From positions 1-64,000 of the forward strand of contig CAJYHL010000041.1 of the NCBI GenBank assembly GCA_913774625.1: a DNA stretch of 64,000 bases. The letters run 5' to 3'. Position 1 is the first letter of the stretch; each line of letters begins with the position of its first letter. The notes under the pieces were generated by a model, which ran no database searches, was not told where the DNA came from, and saw only the letters and a list, made by a program, of their open reading frames with translations. A program made the position numbers and the translations under genes. Source of the DNA: an uncultured Acidovorax sp. Its GTDB lineage: Bacteria > Pseudomonadota > Gammaproteobacteria > Burkholderiales > Burkholderiaceae_C. Of the stretch, positions 1 to 9,020 are shown piece after piece.

Positions 1-36
1 GGCGTCCAATCGCCCGATTTCGCTCCAACCCGAAGG

Positions 37-139
37 GCAGCGGTCTGGGCGGGCGGTCTGCGGCGTTGCGGCGCTTGTGGATAGCCCAAGCTATCCACTG
101 CGCACCGCGCCTTGCATCCCATCCCGCCCATACCGCTGC
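37..139. repeat. Extragenic palindromic element
   Basis: Noncoding stretch with nested dyad symmetry. The outer arms at 37-53 and 123-139 match as inverted repeats at 16 of 17 positions (GCAGCGGTCTGGGCGGG against GCAGCGGTATGGGCGGG). The inner perfect stem is GTGGATAGC (77-85) and GCTATCCAC (90-98) around a four-base loop. The intervening arms are partly complementary, so the whole could fold as one imperfect hairpin of about 100 nt. No reading frame here looks coding. A REP/BIME-like dispersed element is the likely identity; copy number in the genome cannot be seen from one window. Confidence 0.6.
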
Positions 140-151
140 GCGACCCCAGGG

Positions 152-172
152 AGATCGTAAACACGTTCTCAG
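152..172 (+). repeat. Short inverted repeat, left copy, 3' of cyclase gene
   Basis: A 21-nt element that recurs in opposite orientation at 1704-1724 with one mismatch. It contains GTAAACACGTTCTCAG and supplies the TGA stop codon of the diguanylate cyclase gene (169-171). It lies 13 bp after the palindromic element at 37-139. Confidence 0.6.
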
Positions 173-1497
173 GCCTGGCCCGCGTAGCGCATGCAGCTGC
201 GGCCGGTGCGCTTGGCGGCGTACATGGCCTGGTCGGCCTGGGCCATGAGCAGTTCGAGGTCGCCTTCCAGCGGGGGGTGCATGGCAACGCCGATGCTCGC
301 CCCCACCCGCAAGGCCAGGTCGTCCACTTGCATGGGTTCGGCCAGCGCGGAAATGATGCGTGCACCGATGTGGCCGACCAGGTCCGCCTCCACGTCGGTA
401 TCGAGCATCACCAGGAACTCGTCTCCGCCCAGCCGCGCCACCGTGTCGCTGCCGCGCACCGCCCCGGCCAATCGCTGCGCAACGCAGCGCAGCACCTCGT
501 CGCCCACCTTGTGGCCATGGCCGTCGTTGATCTTCTTGAAGCCATCCAGGTCGATGAACAGCAGCGCCACCGCGCCACCGCGCGAGCGCACACGGGAGAG
601 GGAATGCTCGAAGCGGCGCTGGAAGGCCGATCGGTTCTGCAGGCCGGTGAGCGAATCGTGGTTGGCCAGGTAGTAGTGCTGGCGCGCGATCTCGATCTTG
701 GCCGAGATGTCCTGCACGAGCGACATGATCGAGGTCACGCGGCCGCCCTCGTCGGTCAGCGCGGAACTGAACCACTCGCAATGCACCTCCGATCCGTCGG
801 CCCGGTGCAGGCAGGATTCCACCCGGTTGCGCGTGGTCCGGCCAGAGCGCAGGTCGGAGAACGCCTGCGACAGGTGCTGATCCATGTCCGAGGTACCGGG
901 CAGCTCGTGCAGGCAGCGGGACTCGACCTGCGCGAGATCCTGCCAGCCCATGAGCTCGATGGCGCGGCGCGAGCAGCGCAGCACGCGCAGTTCGTCATCC
1001 ATCTCCAGCACCGCAAGCGGGCTGTTGTCCATATGCGACGACAGTCGCTGGTTGGCGGTGCGCAGCGCGTTCATGGCGACCTGGAGTTCGTCCACGTCCA
1101 GCGCGGCGGTGATGAAGCCCAAGATGCTGCCGCGCGCGTCGCGCCAGGGCGACAGGCAGATGGTCCGCCAGGATTCGCGTCCTTCGGGGTCAAGTACCGG
1201 CCGCTGGTAGCTCACCCGCTCTCCGGCCAGTACGCGCTGCACATAGTGCAGGAAGCGCGAATAGTTGTGCTCGCCGTAGAGTTCGATCAGGGTCTTGCCG
1301 ACAAGGTCCTCGGGCGCAGCACGGAACCAGCGCGCGTACTCGTCGTTCACGTAGACGATGCGCAGTGCGCTGCTGACAACGGCCACGGTGGCGCCGACGT
1401 TGCGCGTGAGCACCTGCAGCATCTCGGAGTCGGTCAATCCAGAGAACGGCCCGCCGGTGGAAAGCGCGCCGTTCAACGGCAAATCGATCGGCGTCAT
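169..1497 (-). CDS. PAS-GGDEF diguanylate cyclase
   Basis: Predicted cytoplasmic diguanylate cyclase of 442 aa, making cyclic di-GMP from two GTP. Two PAS-like sensor segments occupy roughly residues 20-140 and 145-270, and a GGDEF domain fills the C-terminus. The catalytic GGDEF is intact at residues 357-361. An RGSD at 348-351, five residues upstream, fits the RxxD inhibitory site, so product feedback is expected. No membrane segment or signal peptide is seen. ATG at 1497 is preferred over the in-frame TTG at 1503 because GAGGGA lies about 10 nt upstream. The stop codon lies inside a short repeat whose inverted partner is at 1704-1724, so the gene is bracketed by the pair. The sensed signal is unknown. 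Confidence 0.9.
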   Translation of the reverse strand: MTPIDLPLNGALSTGGPFSGLTDSEMLQVLTRNVGATVAVVSSALRIVYVNDEYARWFRAAPEDLVGKTLIELYGEHNYSRFLHYVQRVLAGERVSYQRPVLDPEGRESWRTICLSPWRDARGSILGFITAALDVDELQVAMNALRTANQRLSSHMDNSPLAVLEMDDELRVLRCSRRAIELMGWQDLAQVESRCLHELPGTSDMDQHLSQAFSDLRSGRTTRNRVESCLHRADGSEVHCEWFSSALTDEGGRVTSIMSLVQDISAKIEIARQHYYLANHDSLTGLQNRSAFQRRFEHSLSRVRSRGGAVALLFIDLDGFKKINDGHGHKVGDEVLRCVAQRLAGAVRGSDTVARLGGDEFLVMLDTDVEADLVGHIGARIISALAEPMQVDDLALRVGASIGVAMHPPLEGDLELLMAQADQAMYAAKRTGRSCMRYAGQA

Positions 1498-1632
1498 AGC
1501 CAACGGGTCCCTCGTACCAGGGGCCGTCGGCCCGCGTGCGCGATGCGACCGACGGGCCCCGCAACAGCCTGCGTCATCCCCCGCGGCGACGGCGCGCGGT
1601 CCAGGGGCCTCGAACTTACATGTGGTAGCAGC

Positions 1633-1659
1633 TTATCACTTTATTTTTTATAGCAGCAA
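1633..1659 (-). promoter_or_regulatory. Possible promoter of the PAS-GGDEF gene
   Basis: The only AT-rich tract in the 244-bp gap before the cyclase gene. Read on the minus strand it offers TTGCTG (1659-1654), TATAAA (1652-1647) and TGATAA (1638-1633). TTGCTG to TGATAA has only 15 bp between them, which is short, so the exact boxes are uncertain. The rest of the gap holds the repeat at 1704-1724. Confidence 0.3.
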
Positions 1660-1703
1660 GTGCCATGCAGCGACATCTGCTTCCCGGCGTATGCGTCAGG
1701 CTA

Positions 1704-1724
1704 CTGAGAACGTGTTTACGTTCT
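1704..1724 (-). repeat. Short inverted repeat, right copy, hairpin after uppP
   Basis: Matches 152-172 in inverse orientation with one mismatch. Unlike the left copy it is itself a perfect hairpin: AGAACGT (1707-1713), loop GTTT, ACGTTCT (1718-1724). It sits 17 bp after the uppP stop codon. No T-run follows on the minus strand, so it is not a standard intrinsic terminator. Confidence 0.6.
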
Positions 1725-1741
1725 GAACGCCGCCGGGGCTT

Positions 1742-2566
1742 TTAGTCCGCCCAGTTCACCAAGCCGCTCCATGCCGTGGCGAGCACGATGATGCCGAACA
1801 CGATGCGGTAGTAGGCGAAGGGCACGAAGCTGTGCGTGCTGATGTAGCGCAGCAGCCAGCGCACGCAGACCAGCGCGCTCAGGAACGAGAACACCAGGCC
1901 GGTCGCGAAGAGCGGCAGGTCGGCCCAGGCCAGCAGGTGGCGTTCCTTGATGAGGCTGTAGACGCCCGCGCCGATCAGCGTGGGGATGGCCAGGAAGAAG
2001 GAGAAGTCGGTCGCCGCCTTGCGCGACAGGCCCAGCAGCATGCCGCCGATGATGGTCGAGCCGCTGCGGCTGGTGCCCGGCACCATGGCCAGGCACTGCA
2101 CCAGGCCGACCTTGAGCGCGTCCATCACCGTCATGTCGTCCACCGACTGCACGCGCACGGCGGTGGCCGGGCGCTTTTCGGCCCAGAGGATGATGAAGCC
2201 CCCGATGATGAAGGTGCTGGCGACCACGATGGGCGTGAAGAGATGCGCCTTGATGGCCTTGCCGAACAGCAGGGCCAGCACCACGGCGGGCAGGAAGCCC
2301 ACCAGCACGTTGAGCGCGAAGCGCTGCGCCTGCCGCTGGCTCGGCAGGGCCACCACGGTTTCGCGGATGCGCTGCCAATAGACCATGATGACGGCGAAGA
2401 TGGCGCCGGTCTGGATGGCGATGTCGAAGACCTTGGCCTTCTCGTCGTCGAAGCCGAGCAGCGCACCTGCCAGGATGAGGTGGCCCGTGGAAGAAACGGG
2501 CAGGAACTCGGTCAGGCCTTCGACCACGCCCATGATGGCGGCCTTGAGCAGCAAAAGAATGTCCAC
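1742..2566 (-). CDS. uppP: Undecaprenyl-diphosphatase
   Basis: Integral membrane phosphatase that dephosphorylates undecaprenyl pyrophosphate to recycle the lipid carrier for peptidoglycan and other surface polymers; it also gives bacitracin tolerance. Both family motifs are present: the N-terminal [14 protein letters not shown] and the central PGTSRSGST. The 274 aa length matches the family (E. coli 273). A GTG at 2566 gives this length with the family-typical start [17 protein letters not shown]; the open frame continues far upstream, but that extension is low-complexity and not homologous-looking. It faces away from the membrane protein gene at 2765, with a 198-bp divergent gap. Confidence 0.95.
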   Translation of the reverse strand: MDILLLLKAAIMGVVEGLTEFLPVSSTGHLILAGALLGFDDEKAKVFDIAIQTGAIFAVIMVYWQRIRETVVALPSQRQAQRFALNVLVGFLPAVVLALLFGKAIKAHLFTPIVVASTFIIGGFIILWAEKRPATAVRVQSVDDMTVMDALKVGLVQCLAMVPGTSRSGSTIIGGMLLGLSRKAATDFSFFLAIPTLIGAGVYSLIKERHLLAWADLPLFATGLVFSFLSALVCVRWLLRYISTHSFVPFAYYRIVFGIIVLATAWSGLVNWAD

Positions 2567-2764
2567 GGAGATTTGGTGTGAGTTGGAAGGAGCCGGGATT
2601 ATGTTCCCTCGCTGCGGCGCCGCTGCCTGGGCGGCCGACCGCCTGCGCCCGCCAGCGTGCCGTTCGCGCACCGCGTCCGCCGCTTCGTCGCAAAGCCGTG
2701 GCGACCGGCCGGCCTGTCGATGGACAGTGGCGCCATCACCGACCGAAACCCGAGGGAATCCGCC

Positions 2765-3310
2765 ATGCTGCTGGATCTGATCACCCACCGCCCCGAATCC
2801 ATTCCTGCGCTGCTGCGCGGCACGCCGGCCGGCGTGTGGCTGCTGCTGGCCGGCCTTGTGGCCTGGGGGCTGTCGCAATGCCGGCCGCGCACGGCCAGCC
2901 TGGGGCGCACTGCGGCGCTGCCGCTGGCCATGGCCGCGCTGGGCGGCTGGGGGGTACTGGCGGCCACGCGCGCCACCGGCCTCGCCTGGCAGCCGCTGGC
3001 CCTCTGGCTGGCCGTGGCGCTGGGTGCCTGCACCCTGCTGTGGCGGCTGCGGCCCCAGGCCCCTGCCGGCGCACGCTACGACGCGGCCGGGCAGCGCTTC
3101 CACCTGCCGGGCAGCGCCATGCCGCTGGTGCTCATACTCTCCATGTTCTGCATCAAGTACGCCGTGGGCGTGGAAACGGCGCTGGATCCGGCCCATGCCG
3201 CACAGCCGGGCTTCGCGCTGGCCGTCGCGGCCGTCTATGGGCTGGCGACCGGCTGCTTCCTGGCCCGCGCCCTTCGGCTCCTGCGCCTGGCTCTGCCGGC
3301 CCGCCCCTGA
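2765..3310 (+). CDS. Small integral membrane protein (DUF6622-like)
   Basis: A 181-aa protein with about five hydrophobic segments and no catalytic motif that I recognise. The N-terminus [17 protein letters not shown] followed by a membrane segment containing GLSQCRPR resembles the DUF6622 family found in Burkholderiales, whose function is unknown. ATG at 2765 is chosen because upstream in-frame residues are charged and low-complexity. The stop codon lies 23 bp before the histidine kinase gene, so co-transcription with the two-component pair is plausible. That spacing suggests, but does not show, a link to the sensor. Confidence 0.7.
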   Translation: MLLDLITHRPESIPALLRGTPAGVWLLLAGLVAWGLSQCRPRTASLGRTAALPLAMAALGGWGVLAATRATGLAWQPLALWLAVALGACTLLWRLRPQAPAGARYDAAGQRFHLPGSAMPLVLILSMFCIKYAVGVETALDPAHAAQPGFALAVAAVYGLATGCFLARALRLLRLALPARP

Positions 3311-3333
3311 AACCGACCTGGAACGCCGCTGCC

Positions 3334-4458
3334 ATGCTCCACATCACCACCCGCAAGGAACTGCTGCGCCACGGCCTGCTGATCGCGCCCTTCGCTGCCG
3401 CCATCGCTGTGGCCCTCAACCTGGGCGGACATGGGCGGCTGGACGAGAACCTGGTGCATTCTTTCGGCATCGCCTTCTTCAGCTGGATCAGCATCGACCT
3501 GGGGAGGCTCTGGCTCTCGCGCCACCAGGCCGTCCCCTGGCCGCAGGGCGGGCACGGCCTCGCGGGCTGGCTGCTGGTCGCCGGCGGCTCGACGTTCGGC
3601 TATTGCACGGGCATGGCGCTGGGCGGCTGGTACAGCGGCCGGCCGCTGCAGCTGTCGAGCTTCACCGCACCGCTCGCGCTCAGCCCCTCGCTGGTCATCG
3701 CCGTGGTCGCCAGCGTGGTGATCTCGTTCTTCTTCTACAGCCAGGGCAAGGCGCGCTTCCTCACCGCCCGCATGGCCCAGGCCCAGCGCGATGCGGCCGA
3801 GGCGCGGCTCGCGCTGCTGCAGGCGCAGCTGGAGCCGCACATGCTGTTCAACACGCTGGCCAACCTGCGCGTGCTGGTGGCCACCGACCCCGCACGTGCC
3901 CAGGCCATGCTGGACCACCTCATCGACTACCTGCGCGCCACTCTGGGCGCCTCCCGCGCCGCGCTGCGGCATCCGCTGGCCGACGAGTTCGCGCGCATCA
4001 ACGACTATCTGGCGCTGATGTCCATCCGCATGGGCCCGCGCCTGACCTTCACGCTGGACCTGCCCGAGGCGCTGCGGACCCTGCCCGTGCCGCCGCTGCT
4101 GCTGCAGCCGCTGGTGGAAAACGCCATCCGCCACGGCCTGGAGCCCGCAGTGGCCGGCGGTCACATCGCCGTACGCGCCCAGCGCCTCGCAGCCGGGGCC
4201 GGCCAGCCCGAACGGCTGGAGCTGGTGGTGGAAGACGACGGCGTGGGCCTGCCCCCCGGCGGCCTGCCGCCCGCCGCACCGCAAGGCGCCAGCCGCTTCG
4301 GCCTGGCCCAGGTGCGCGAGCGGCTGGCCGTGCTCTACGACGCCCAGGCCACTCTTGAATTGATAGCATCGGACCGTGGCCTCACCTGCGCCCGCGCCGT
4401 CATTCCCCTGGAAAACCTGAACAGCCCGCCATGCCCGCCCCAGCCCCCCGCGCCCTGA
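3334..4458 (+). CDS. LytS/YehU-type membrane sensor histidine kinase
   Basis: Sensor kinase of 374 aa in the His_kinase (PF06580) class that pairs with LytTR regulators. Four hydrophobic segments fill the first 135 residues, with no sizeable periplasmic sensor domain. The phospho-acceptor is H169 in EPHMLFNTL, and the ATP-binding N box is [12 protein letters not shown]. The 3' end overlaps the regulator gene by 28 bp, which indicates translational coupling. A 13-base motif TTGAATTGATAGC (4355-4367), shared with an unrelated gene at 16751, lies in the coding sequence near the C-terminus and reads LELIAS. The signal is not evident. Confidence 0.9.
   Translation: MLHITTRKELLRHGLLIAPFAAAIAVALNLGGHGRLDENLVHSFGIAFFSWISIDLGRLWLSRHQAVPWPQGGHGLAGWLLVAGGSTFGYCTGMALGGWYSGRPLQLSSFTAPLALSPSLVIAVVASVVISFFFYSQGKARFLTARMAQAQRDAAEARLALLQAQLEPHMLFNTLANLRVLVATDPARAQAMLDHLIDYLRATLGASRAALRHPLADEFARINDYLALMSIRMGPRLTFTLDLPEALRTLPVPPLLLQPLVENAIRHGLEPAVAGGHIAVRAQRLAAGAGQPERLELVVEDDGVGLPPGGLPPAAPQGASRFGLAQVRERLAVLYDAQATLELIASDRGLTCARAVIPLENLNSPPCPPQPPAP
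4355..4367 (+). repeat. Intragenic mini-repeat TTGAATTGATAGC, copy 1
   Basis: AT-rich 13-mer inside a GC-rich kinase gene, identical to 16751-16763 in the macroglobulin gene, where it is read on the other strand and encodes different residues. The 9-base core ATTGATAGC also occurs, inverted, at 25074-25082 at the start of the ZIP gene. Confidence 0.5.
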
Positions 4459-5267
4459 TCGCCGAAGACGAACCCCTGCTGGCCGAGGCGCTGCGCCACG
4501 AGCTGTCGCGGGCCTGGCCCGGCCTGCAGGTGGCCGCCACCGTGGGCGATGGCCGCTCCGCCGTGCGCGAGGCCCTGGCGCTGCAGCCCGACGTTCTGTT
4601 CTTCGACATCCGCATGCCCGGCCTGACGGGCATCGAGGCCGCGCACGAACTGGCCGATGCCTGGCCGCAAGGCGACGGCGGGACGCCGCCCTTTCCCGCG
4701 CTGGTCTTCGTCACCGCCTACGACCAGTACGCGGTGCAGGCCTTCGAGGCCCAGGCCATCGACTATGTGCTGAAACCCGTGGAGCCCCAGCGGCTGGCAC
4801 GCACGGTGCAGCGGCTGCAGGAGGCGCTGGCGCAGCGCGCTCCGCGTCCCCAGGGCGACGGCGCAGCCCTGCAGACGGTGCTGGAGCAGCTGCGCTCCCT
4901 CACCGCCCTGCCCATGGCACAGGCAGCCGGTGCGCCCCCCGTGCCGCTGCAGATGCTGCAGGCCGGCGTGGGCACGCAGATCCACCTGGTGCCGGTGCAG
5001 GACGTGGTCTATCTGGAAGCCGCCGACAAATACGTGCGGGTGCTGACGGCGCAGCGCGAATACCTGGTGCGCACCCCGCTCAAGGAACTGGCGGCGCAGC
5101 TCGATGCGCAGCAGTTCTGGCAGATCCACCGCGGCACGGTGGTGCGCGCGTCGGCCATCGCCAGCGCCGTGCGGGACGAGGCCGGCCGCCTGCACCTGCA
5201 GCTGCGCGAGCGGCCGGAGAAGCTGGCGGTGAGCCGGCTCTACGCCCACCTGTTCAGGGCGATGTAG
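4431..5267 (+). CDS. LytTR-family response regulator
   Basis: DNA-binding response regulator of 278 aa, partner of the kinase it overlaps. The receiver domain covers about residues 8-125, with acidic residues E12/D13, phospho-acceptor D59 in LFFDIRMPG and a conserved Lys in YVLKPVE. The LytTR DNA-binding domain spans about 175-278 (DVVYLEAADKYVRVLT, FWQIHRGTVV). Such regulators bind imperfect direct repeats, and the target genes are not identifiable here. The stop codon is 23 bp before the convergent lldD-type gene. The AlgZ/AlgR-like pair at 22-24 kb is a second system of the same class. Confidence 0.92.
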   Translation: MPAPAPRALIAEDEPLLAEALRHELSRAWPGLQVAATVGDGRSAVREALALQPDVLFFDIRMPGLTGIEAAHELADAWPQGDGGTPPFPALVFVTAYDQYAVQAFEAQAIDYVLKPVEPQRLARTVQRLQEALAQRAPRPQGDGAALQTVLEQLRSLTALPMAQAAGAPPVPLQMLQAGVGTQIHLVPVQDVVYLEAADKYVRVLTAQREYLVRTPLKELAAQLDAQQFWQIHRGTVVRASAIASAVRDEAGRLHLQLRERPEKLAVSRLYAHLFRAM

Positions 5268-5290
5268 GGCCGGCGAGCAGCGCTCGGAGC

Positions 5291-6451
5291 TCAGACGGGG
5301 TAGGTGCCCGGGATCAGGATGTCACGGCCCACGTTCTGGATGTCGGTATGGCCGCAGAAGGCCATGGTCACGTCCAGCTCCTTGTGGATGAGCTGCAGCG
5401 CGCGGGTCACGCCGGCCTCGCCGTAGGCGCCCAGGCCGTAGACCATGGCGCGGCCGATCATGGTGCCGCGCGCGCCCAGGGCCCAGGCTTTGAGCACATC
5501 CTGGCCGGAACGGATGCCGCCGTCCATCCAGACCTCGATCTGCGAGCCCACCTCGGCCACGATGGCCGGCAGCGCGGCGATGGAGGACGGCGCGCCGTCC
5601 AGCTGGCGGCCGCCGTGGTTGCTGACCACGATGGCGTCGGCGCCCGAAGCCACGGCCAGCCGCGCGTCCTCGGCGTCCATGATGCCCTTCAGGATGAGCT
5701 TGCCGCCCCACTGCTCCTTGACCCAGGCCACGTCGGCCCAGGAGAGGCGCGGGTCGAACTGCTCGTTGGTCCAGGCCGACAGGGAACGCATGTCGGTCAC
5801 GCCCTTGACGTGGCCCACCAGGTTGCGGAAGGTGTGGCGGCGCGTGCCGGCCATGCCCAGGCACCAGTACGGCTTGGTCATCAGGTTGACGATGTTCTTG
5901 AGCGTGGGGCGCGGCGGCGCCGACAGGCCGTTCTTGATGTCCTTGTGGCGCTGGCCGATCACCTGCAGATCGAGCGTGAGCACCAGCGCGCTGCACTTGG
6001 CGGCGCGGGCACGCTGGATCATGCGGGCCATGGCGTCGCGGTCGCGCATCATGTAGAGCTGGAACCAGAAGGGCGAGCTGGTGTTCTCGGCGATGTCCTC
6101 GATCGAGCAGATGCTCATGGTGGACAGCGTGAACGGGATGCCGAACTTCTCGGCCGCGCGGGCGGCGTGGATCTCGCCGTCGGCATGCTGCATGCCGGTC
6201 AAACCCACGGGGGCGATGGCCACCGGCATGCGGGCCGGCGTGCCGGCCATGGTGGCGGCGGTGGTGCGCCCGTCCATGTTCACGGCCACGCGCTGGCGCA
6301 GCTTGATGCGCTGGAAATCTTCGGAGTTGGCGCGGTAGGTACCCTCAGTCCACGAACCCGAATCGGCATAGTCGTAGAACATGCGCGGCACCCGGCGCTC
6401 GGCCACGGTACGCAGGTCTTCGATGGTGGTGATTTTGGAAAGGTCGGGCAC
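5291..6451 (-). CDS. lldD: FMN-dependent alpha-hydroxy-acid (L-lactate-type) dehydrogenase
   Basis: Flavoenzyme oxidising L-lactate or a related 2-hydroxy acid to the 2-oxo acid, normally passing electrons to the quinone pool. The family features are in order: YDYADSGSWTE near the N-terminus, PVAIAPVGLTGM, PFTLSTMSICSIE, WFQLYMMRDR, LILKGIMDAEDA (catalytic Lys region) and VVSNHGGRQLDG, which carries the catalytic His and substrate-binding Arg. GTG at 6451 gives 386 aa and has AAGGA about 10 nt upstream; a longer frame to 6544 adds an unconvincing Pro/Arg-rich tail. The substrate could be another hydroxy acid such as mandelate or glycolate. It stands alone, so the pathway is not fixed by context. 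Confidence 0.85.
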   Translation of the reverse strand: MPDLSKITTIEDLRTVAERRVPRMFYDYADSGSWTEGTYRANSEDFQRIKLRQRVAVNMDGRTTAATMAGTPARMPVAIAPVGLTGMQHADGEIHAARAAEKFGIPFTLSTMSICSIEDIAENTSSPFWFQLYMMRDRDAMARMIQRARAAKCSALVLTLDLQVIGQRHKDIKNGLSAPPRPTLKNIVNLMTKPYWCLGMAGTRRHTFRNLVGHVKGVTDMRSLSAWTNEQFDPRLSWADVAWVKEQWGGKLILKGIMDAEDARLAVASGADAIVVSNHGGRQLDGAPSSIAALPAIVAEVGSQIEVWMDGGIRSGQDVLKAWALGARGTMIGRAMVYGLGAYGEAGVTRALQLIHKELDVTMAFCGHTDIQNVGRDILIPGTYPV

Positions 6452-6634
6452 GGTAGGCGATTCCTTGGAGCGGGCAACGGACGGGCTGCCGCACGGTGGC
6501 GGGCAGCGGGGCTGGCTGCGGGCCCGCGTCGTTGGCCGCAGCAACCATGGGGAGGAATCGTAGTCCTGGGGGCCGCGCAGCTGCGTGAAGGCTTTTGGGC
6601 GCGGCGTGAAAAAAAATACCGCGCAGGCTCGCCG

Positions 6635-8974
6635 CTACTTCGGCGCCCGCAGGCCCGCGCCGCGCACCTCGATCTGCAGCTGGTCCAGCACCGTGCCGCG
6701 CGCATCCAGCAGCTCCACCTGATGGCGCCCCGGCCAGGGCAGCCAGCCCCACTGCGCGCCGCGCCCCAGCACCTTGCCGTCGATGCGCCAGCGCAGCGCC
6801 GTGCCGGCCGCGTCGCCGGCCGAAAAGCGCAGGCGCTGGCGGTCGGGCGGGATATCGGGGTCCAGCGCGACGATGGTGCCGGGCGCCGGGGCCAGGATGC
6901 GCGGGCGCGGGCCCTGCGCATCGGCGGGAGACAAGCCGCTGCGGCCTGCGGCGCCCACGGCGGTCGCGCCAACGGGCAGCGAATCGATCGCGAAGTAGCC
7001 CTGCTGCGTGCCGGCCAGGAACCATTCCTGGCGCGCGCTTTCGAGCGGTGCGCGCTCCAGCCCCGCAGCGCCCTCCTGCGGGCCGTAGCGCACCGCTGCC
7101 TGCACCAGGCCGGCGGGCGGCTTCGGCGCGCGGCTGGGCGTGGCGCGGTGCAGCCAGCCCATGACCTCGGCCCAGATGGGCGCGGCGCCGCTGGTGCCGC
7201 TCACCTCGTGCATGGGCGCGCCGCTGGCGTTGCCCACCCACACGCCCACCGTGTAGCGCTGCGACCAGCCGATGGCCCAGTTGTCGCGCATGTCCTTGCT
7301 GGTGCCGGTCTTCACCGCCGTCCAGAAGCGCGTGCCCAGCACGCTGTCGGTGCCGAAGGTGCGGGTGCGGGCATTGGCGTCGGAAAGGATGTCGCCCACG
7401 ATGAAGGCGGCGCGCGCATCCAGCGCCTGTGCCGGGGCGGGGGCCGGGGCGGGGGCCGCCGCGCGCGGCAGCCAGCGCACTGGGCTCCAGCGCCCGCCCT
7501 GGGCCAGGGCGCGGTAGGCGTTGGCCAGCTGCAGCAGCGGCACCTCGGCGCTGCCCAGCGCCAGGCTGTAGCCGTAGTAGCCGCCCGATTCGCGCAGCGG
7601 CAGGCCCAGCGCGCGCAGCTGGGCGAAGAAGGCATCGGGCGTGACCATGACCAGCGTGCGCACGGCCGGCACGTTGAGCGACGCGGCCAGCGCGGTGCGC
7701 GCCGAGACCCAGCCCTTGAAGCGCCGGTCGTAGTTCTGCGGAATGTAGAGGCCGCCCGCCGTGGGGATGTTGGCGGGCGAGTCGTGGACCAGCGATGCGG
7801 CCGTGAGCCGCCGCTCGGCGAAGGCTTCCCCGTAAAGGAAGGGCTTGAGCGTGGAGCCGGGCTGGCGCAGCGCCAGCACGCCGTCCACCTCGCCCGCGCG
7901 GCTGAGCGCACCCGACGAGCCCACCCAGGCCAGCACCTCGCCGCTGGCGTTGTCCAGCACCACGATGGCGCCGTCCTCCACGTTCCGCCCGCGCAGTTCG
8001 CGCAGGTGCTGGGTGAGCGACTGCAGCGCCACGCGCTGCAGCGGCGCGCTGAGCGTGGTGGCGACGCGCTCGGGCGGCGGGCCGCCGGCAGTATCGCCAC
8101 CGCCCTGGCCGCGCAGCGCCTGCCGGGCGAAATGCGGCGCGATACCTTCGCTGGCATCGAAGGCGCGGCGCTGCAGCGCGGCGGTGGCGAAGAGGTCCAG
8201 CGCATCGCACTCGGCGGCAGCGCCGCCCTTGCCGCTGCCCTGGCGCGGCTGCATGGCCTGCAGGACGCCGCAGGCGCGCTGCGCCACCAGCGCCGGCCGG
8301 GCATTGGGCGCGCGCACCAGGGCGGCGGCCACGGCGGCCTCGCGCAGATCGAGCCCGTGCGGCGCCTTGCCAAACAGCGTGCGCGACAGGGCGTCGATGC
8401 CCACGATCTCGCCGCGGAACGGCACCAGGTTCAGGTAGGCCTCCAGGATCTGGTCCTTGCGCCAGCGCCGGTCCAGCACCTGGGCGGTGACGGCCTGTCC
8501 GAGCTTCTGCACCGCGCTGCGCCCGCCCGGGCCCTGGCGCCAGTCGCCGTCGAGCAGGCCGGCCAGCTGCATGGTGATGGTGCTGGCGCCGCGCGTGCGC
8601 TGGTTCCAGAGATTGCCCCAGGCGGCGGCGGACACGGCGGCCCAGTCCACGCCGCTGTGCTCGTAGAAGCGCCTGTCTTCGCTGAGCACCAGCGCCGTGC
8701 GCAGCGCGGGCGACACGTCCGCGAGCGCCACCCACTGGCCGCGCCGCACGGTGGCGTCGGTGCGCACGCGCTGCAGCACCTCGCCCTCGCGCGAAAGCAC
8801 CAAGGTGTCGGAGGGGCGGAAGTCCGCGCGCACCTCGGCGGGCGTGGGCAGGGCCTGCGCCGTCAGCGGCCCGGCCGCCAGCAGCGCGGCGGCCAGGGTC
8901 ACAGCCAGCGCGGAACGCTGCGCAAGACGACCGCGCAGGGCGCGGAGGCGGCGGAGGAATTCAGGGCGGATCAT
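6635..8974 (-). CDS. pbpC: Penicillin-binding protein 1C
   Basis: Periplasm-facing bifunctional peptidoglycan synthase of 779 aa. A signal-anchor segment lies at about 20-42. The glycosyltransferase 51 domain follows, with catalytic E99 in SEDRRFYEHSGVD. The transpeptidase domain has S374-TLK, SLN and KTGTS at 555-559. The C-terminus, from about residue 690, is the beta-rich PBP1C-specific domain (BiPBP_C). In E. coli pbpC follows yfhM, the alpha-2-macroglobulin gene, which traps proteases where the wall is breached. Here yfhM is present upstream on the same strand, but a chemoreceptor gene lies between them and ends 46 bp before this ATG. Confidence 0.95.
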   Translation of the reverse strand: MIRPEFLRRLRALRGRLAQRSALAVTLAAALLAAGPLTAQALPTPAEVRADFRPSDTLVLSREGEVLQRVRTDATVRRGQWVALADVSPALRTALVLSEDRRFYEHSGVDWAAVSAAAWGNLWNQRTRGASTITMQLAGLLDGDWRQGPGGRSAVQKLGQAVTAQVLDRRWRKDQILEAYLNLVPFRGEIVGIDALSRTLFGKAPHGLDLREAAVAAALVRAPNARPALVAQRACGVLQAMQPRQGSGKGGAAAECDALDLFATAALQRRAFDASEGIAPHFARQALRGQGGGDTAGGPPPERVATTLSAPLQRVALQSLTQHLRELRGRNVEDGAIVVLDNASGEVLAWVGSSGALSRAGEVDGVLALRQPGSTLKPFLYGEAFAERRLTAASLVHDSPANIPTAGGLYIPQNYDRRFKGWVSARTALAASLNVPAVRTLVMVTPDAFFAQLRALGLPLRESGGYYGYSLALGSAEVPLLQLANAYRALAQGGRWSPVRWLPRAAAPAPAPAPAQALDARAAFIVGDILSDANARTRTFGTDSVLGTRFWTAVKTGTSKDMRDNWAIGWSQRYTVGVWVGNASGAPMHEVSGTSGAAPIWAEVMGWLHRATPSRAPKPPAGLVQAAVRYGPQEGAAGLERAPLESARQEWFLAGTQQGYFAIDSLPVGATAVGAAGRSGLSPADAQGPRPRILAPAPGTIVALDPDIPPDRQRLRFSAGDAAGTALRWRIDGKVLGRGAQWGWLPWPGRHQVELLDARGTVLDQLQIEVRGAGLRAPK

Positions 8975-9020
8975 GCGGGCTGCAGGCTACCACCGCGACC
9001 GCAGCCCGGGCTTCAGATCG

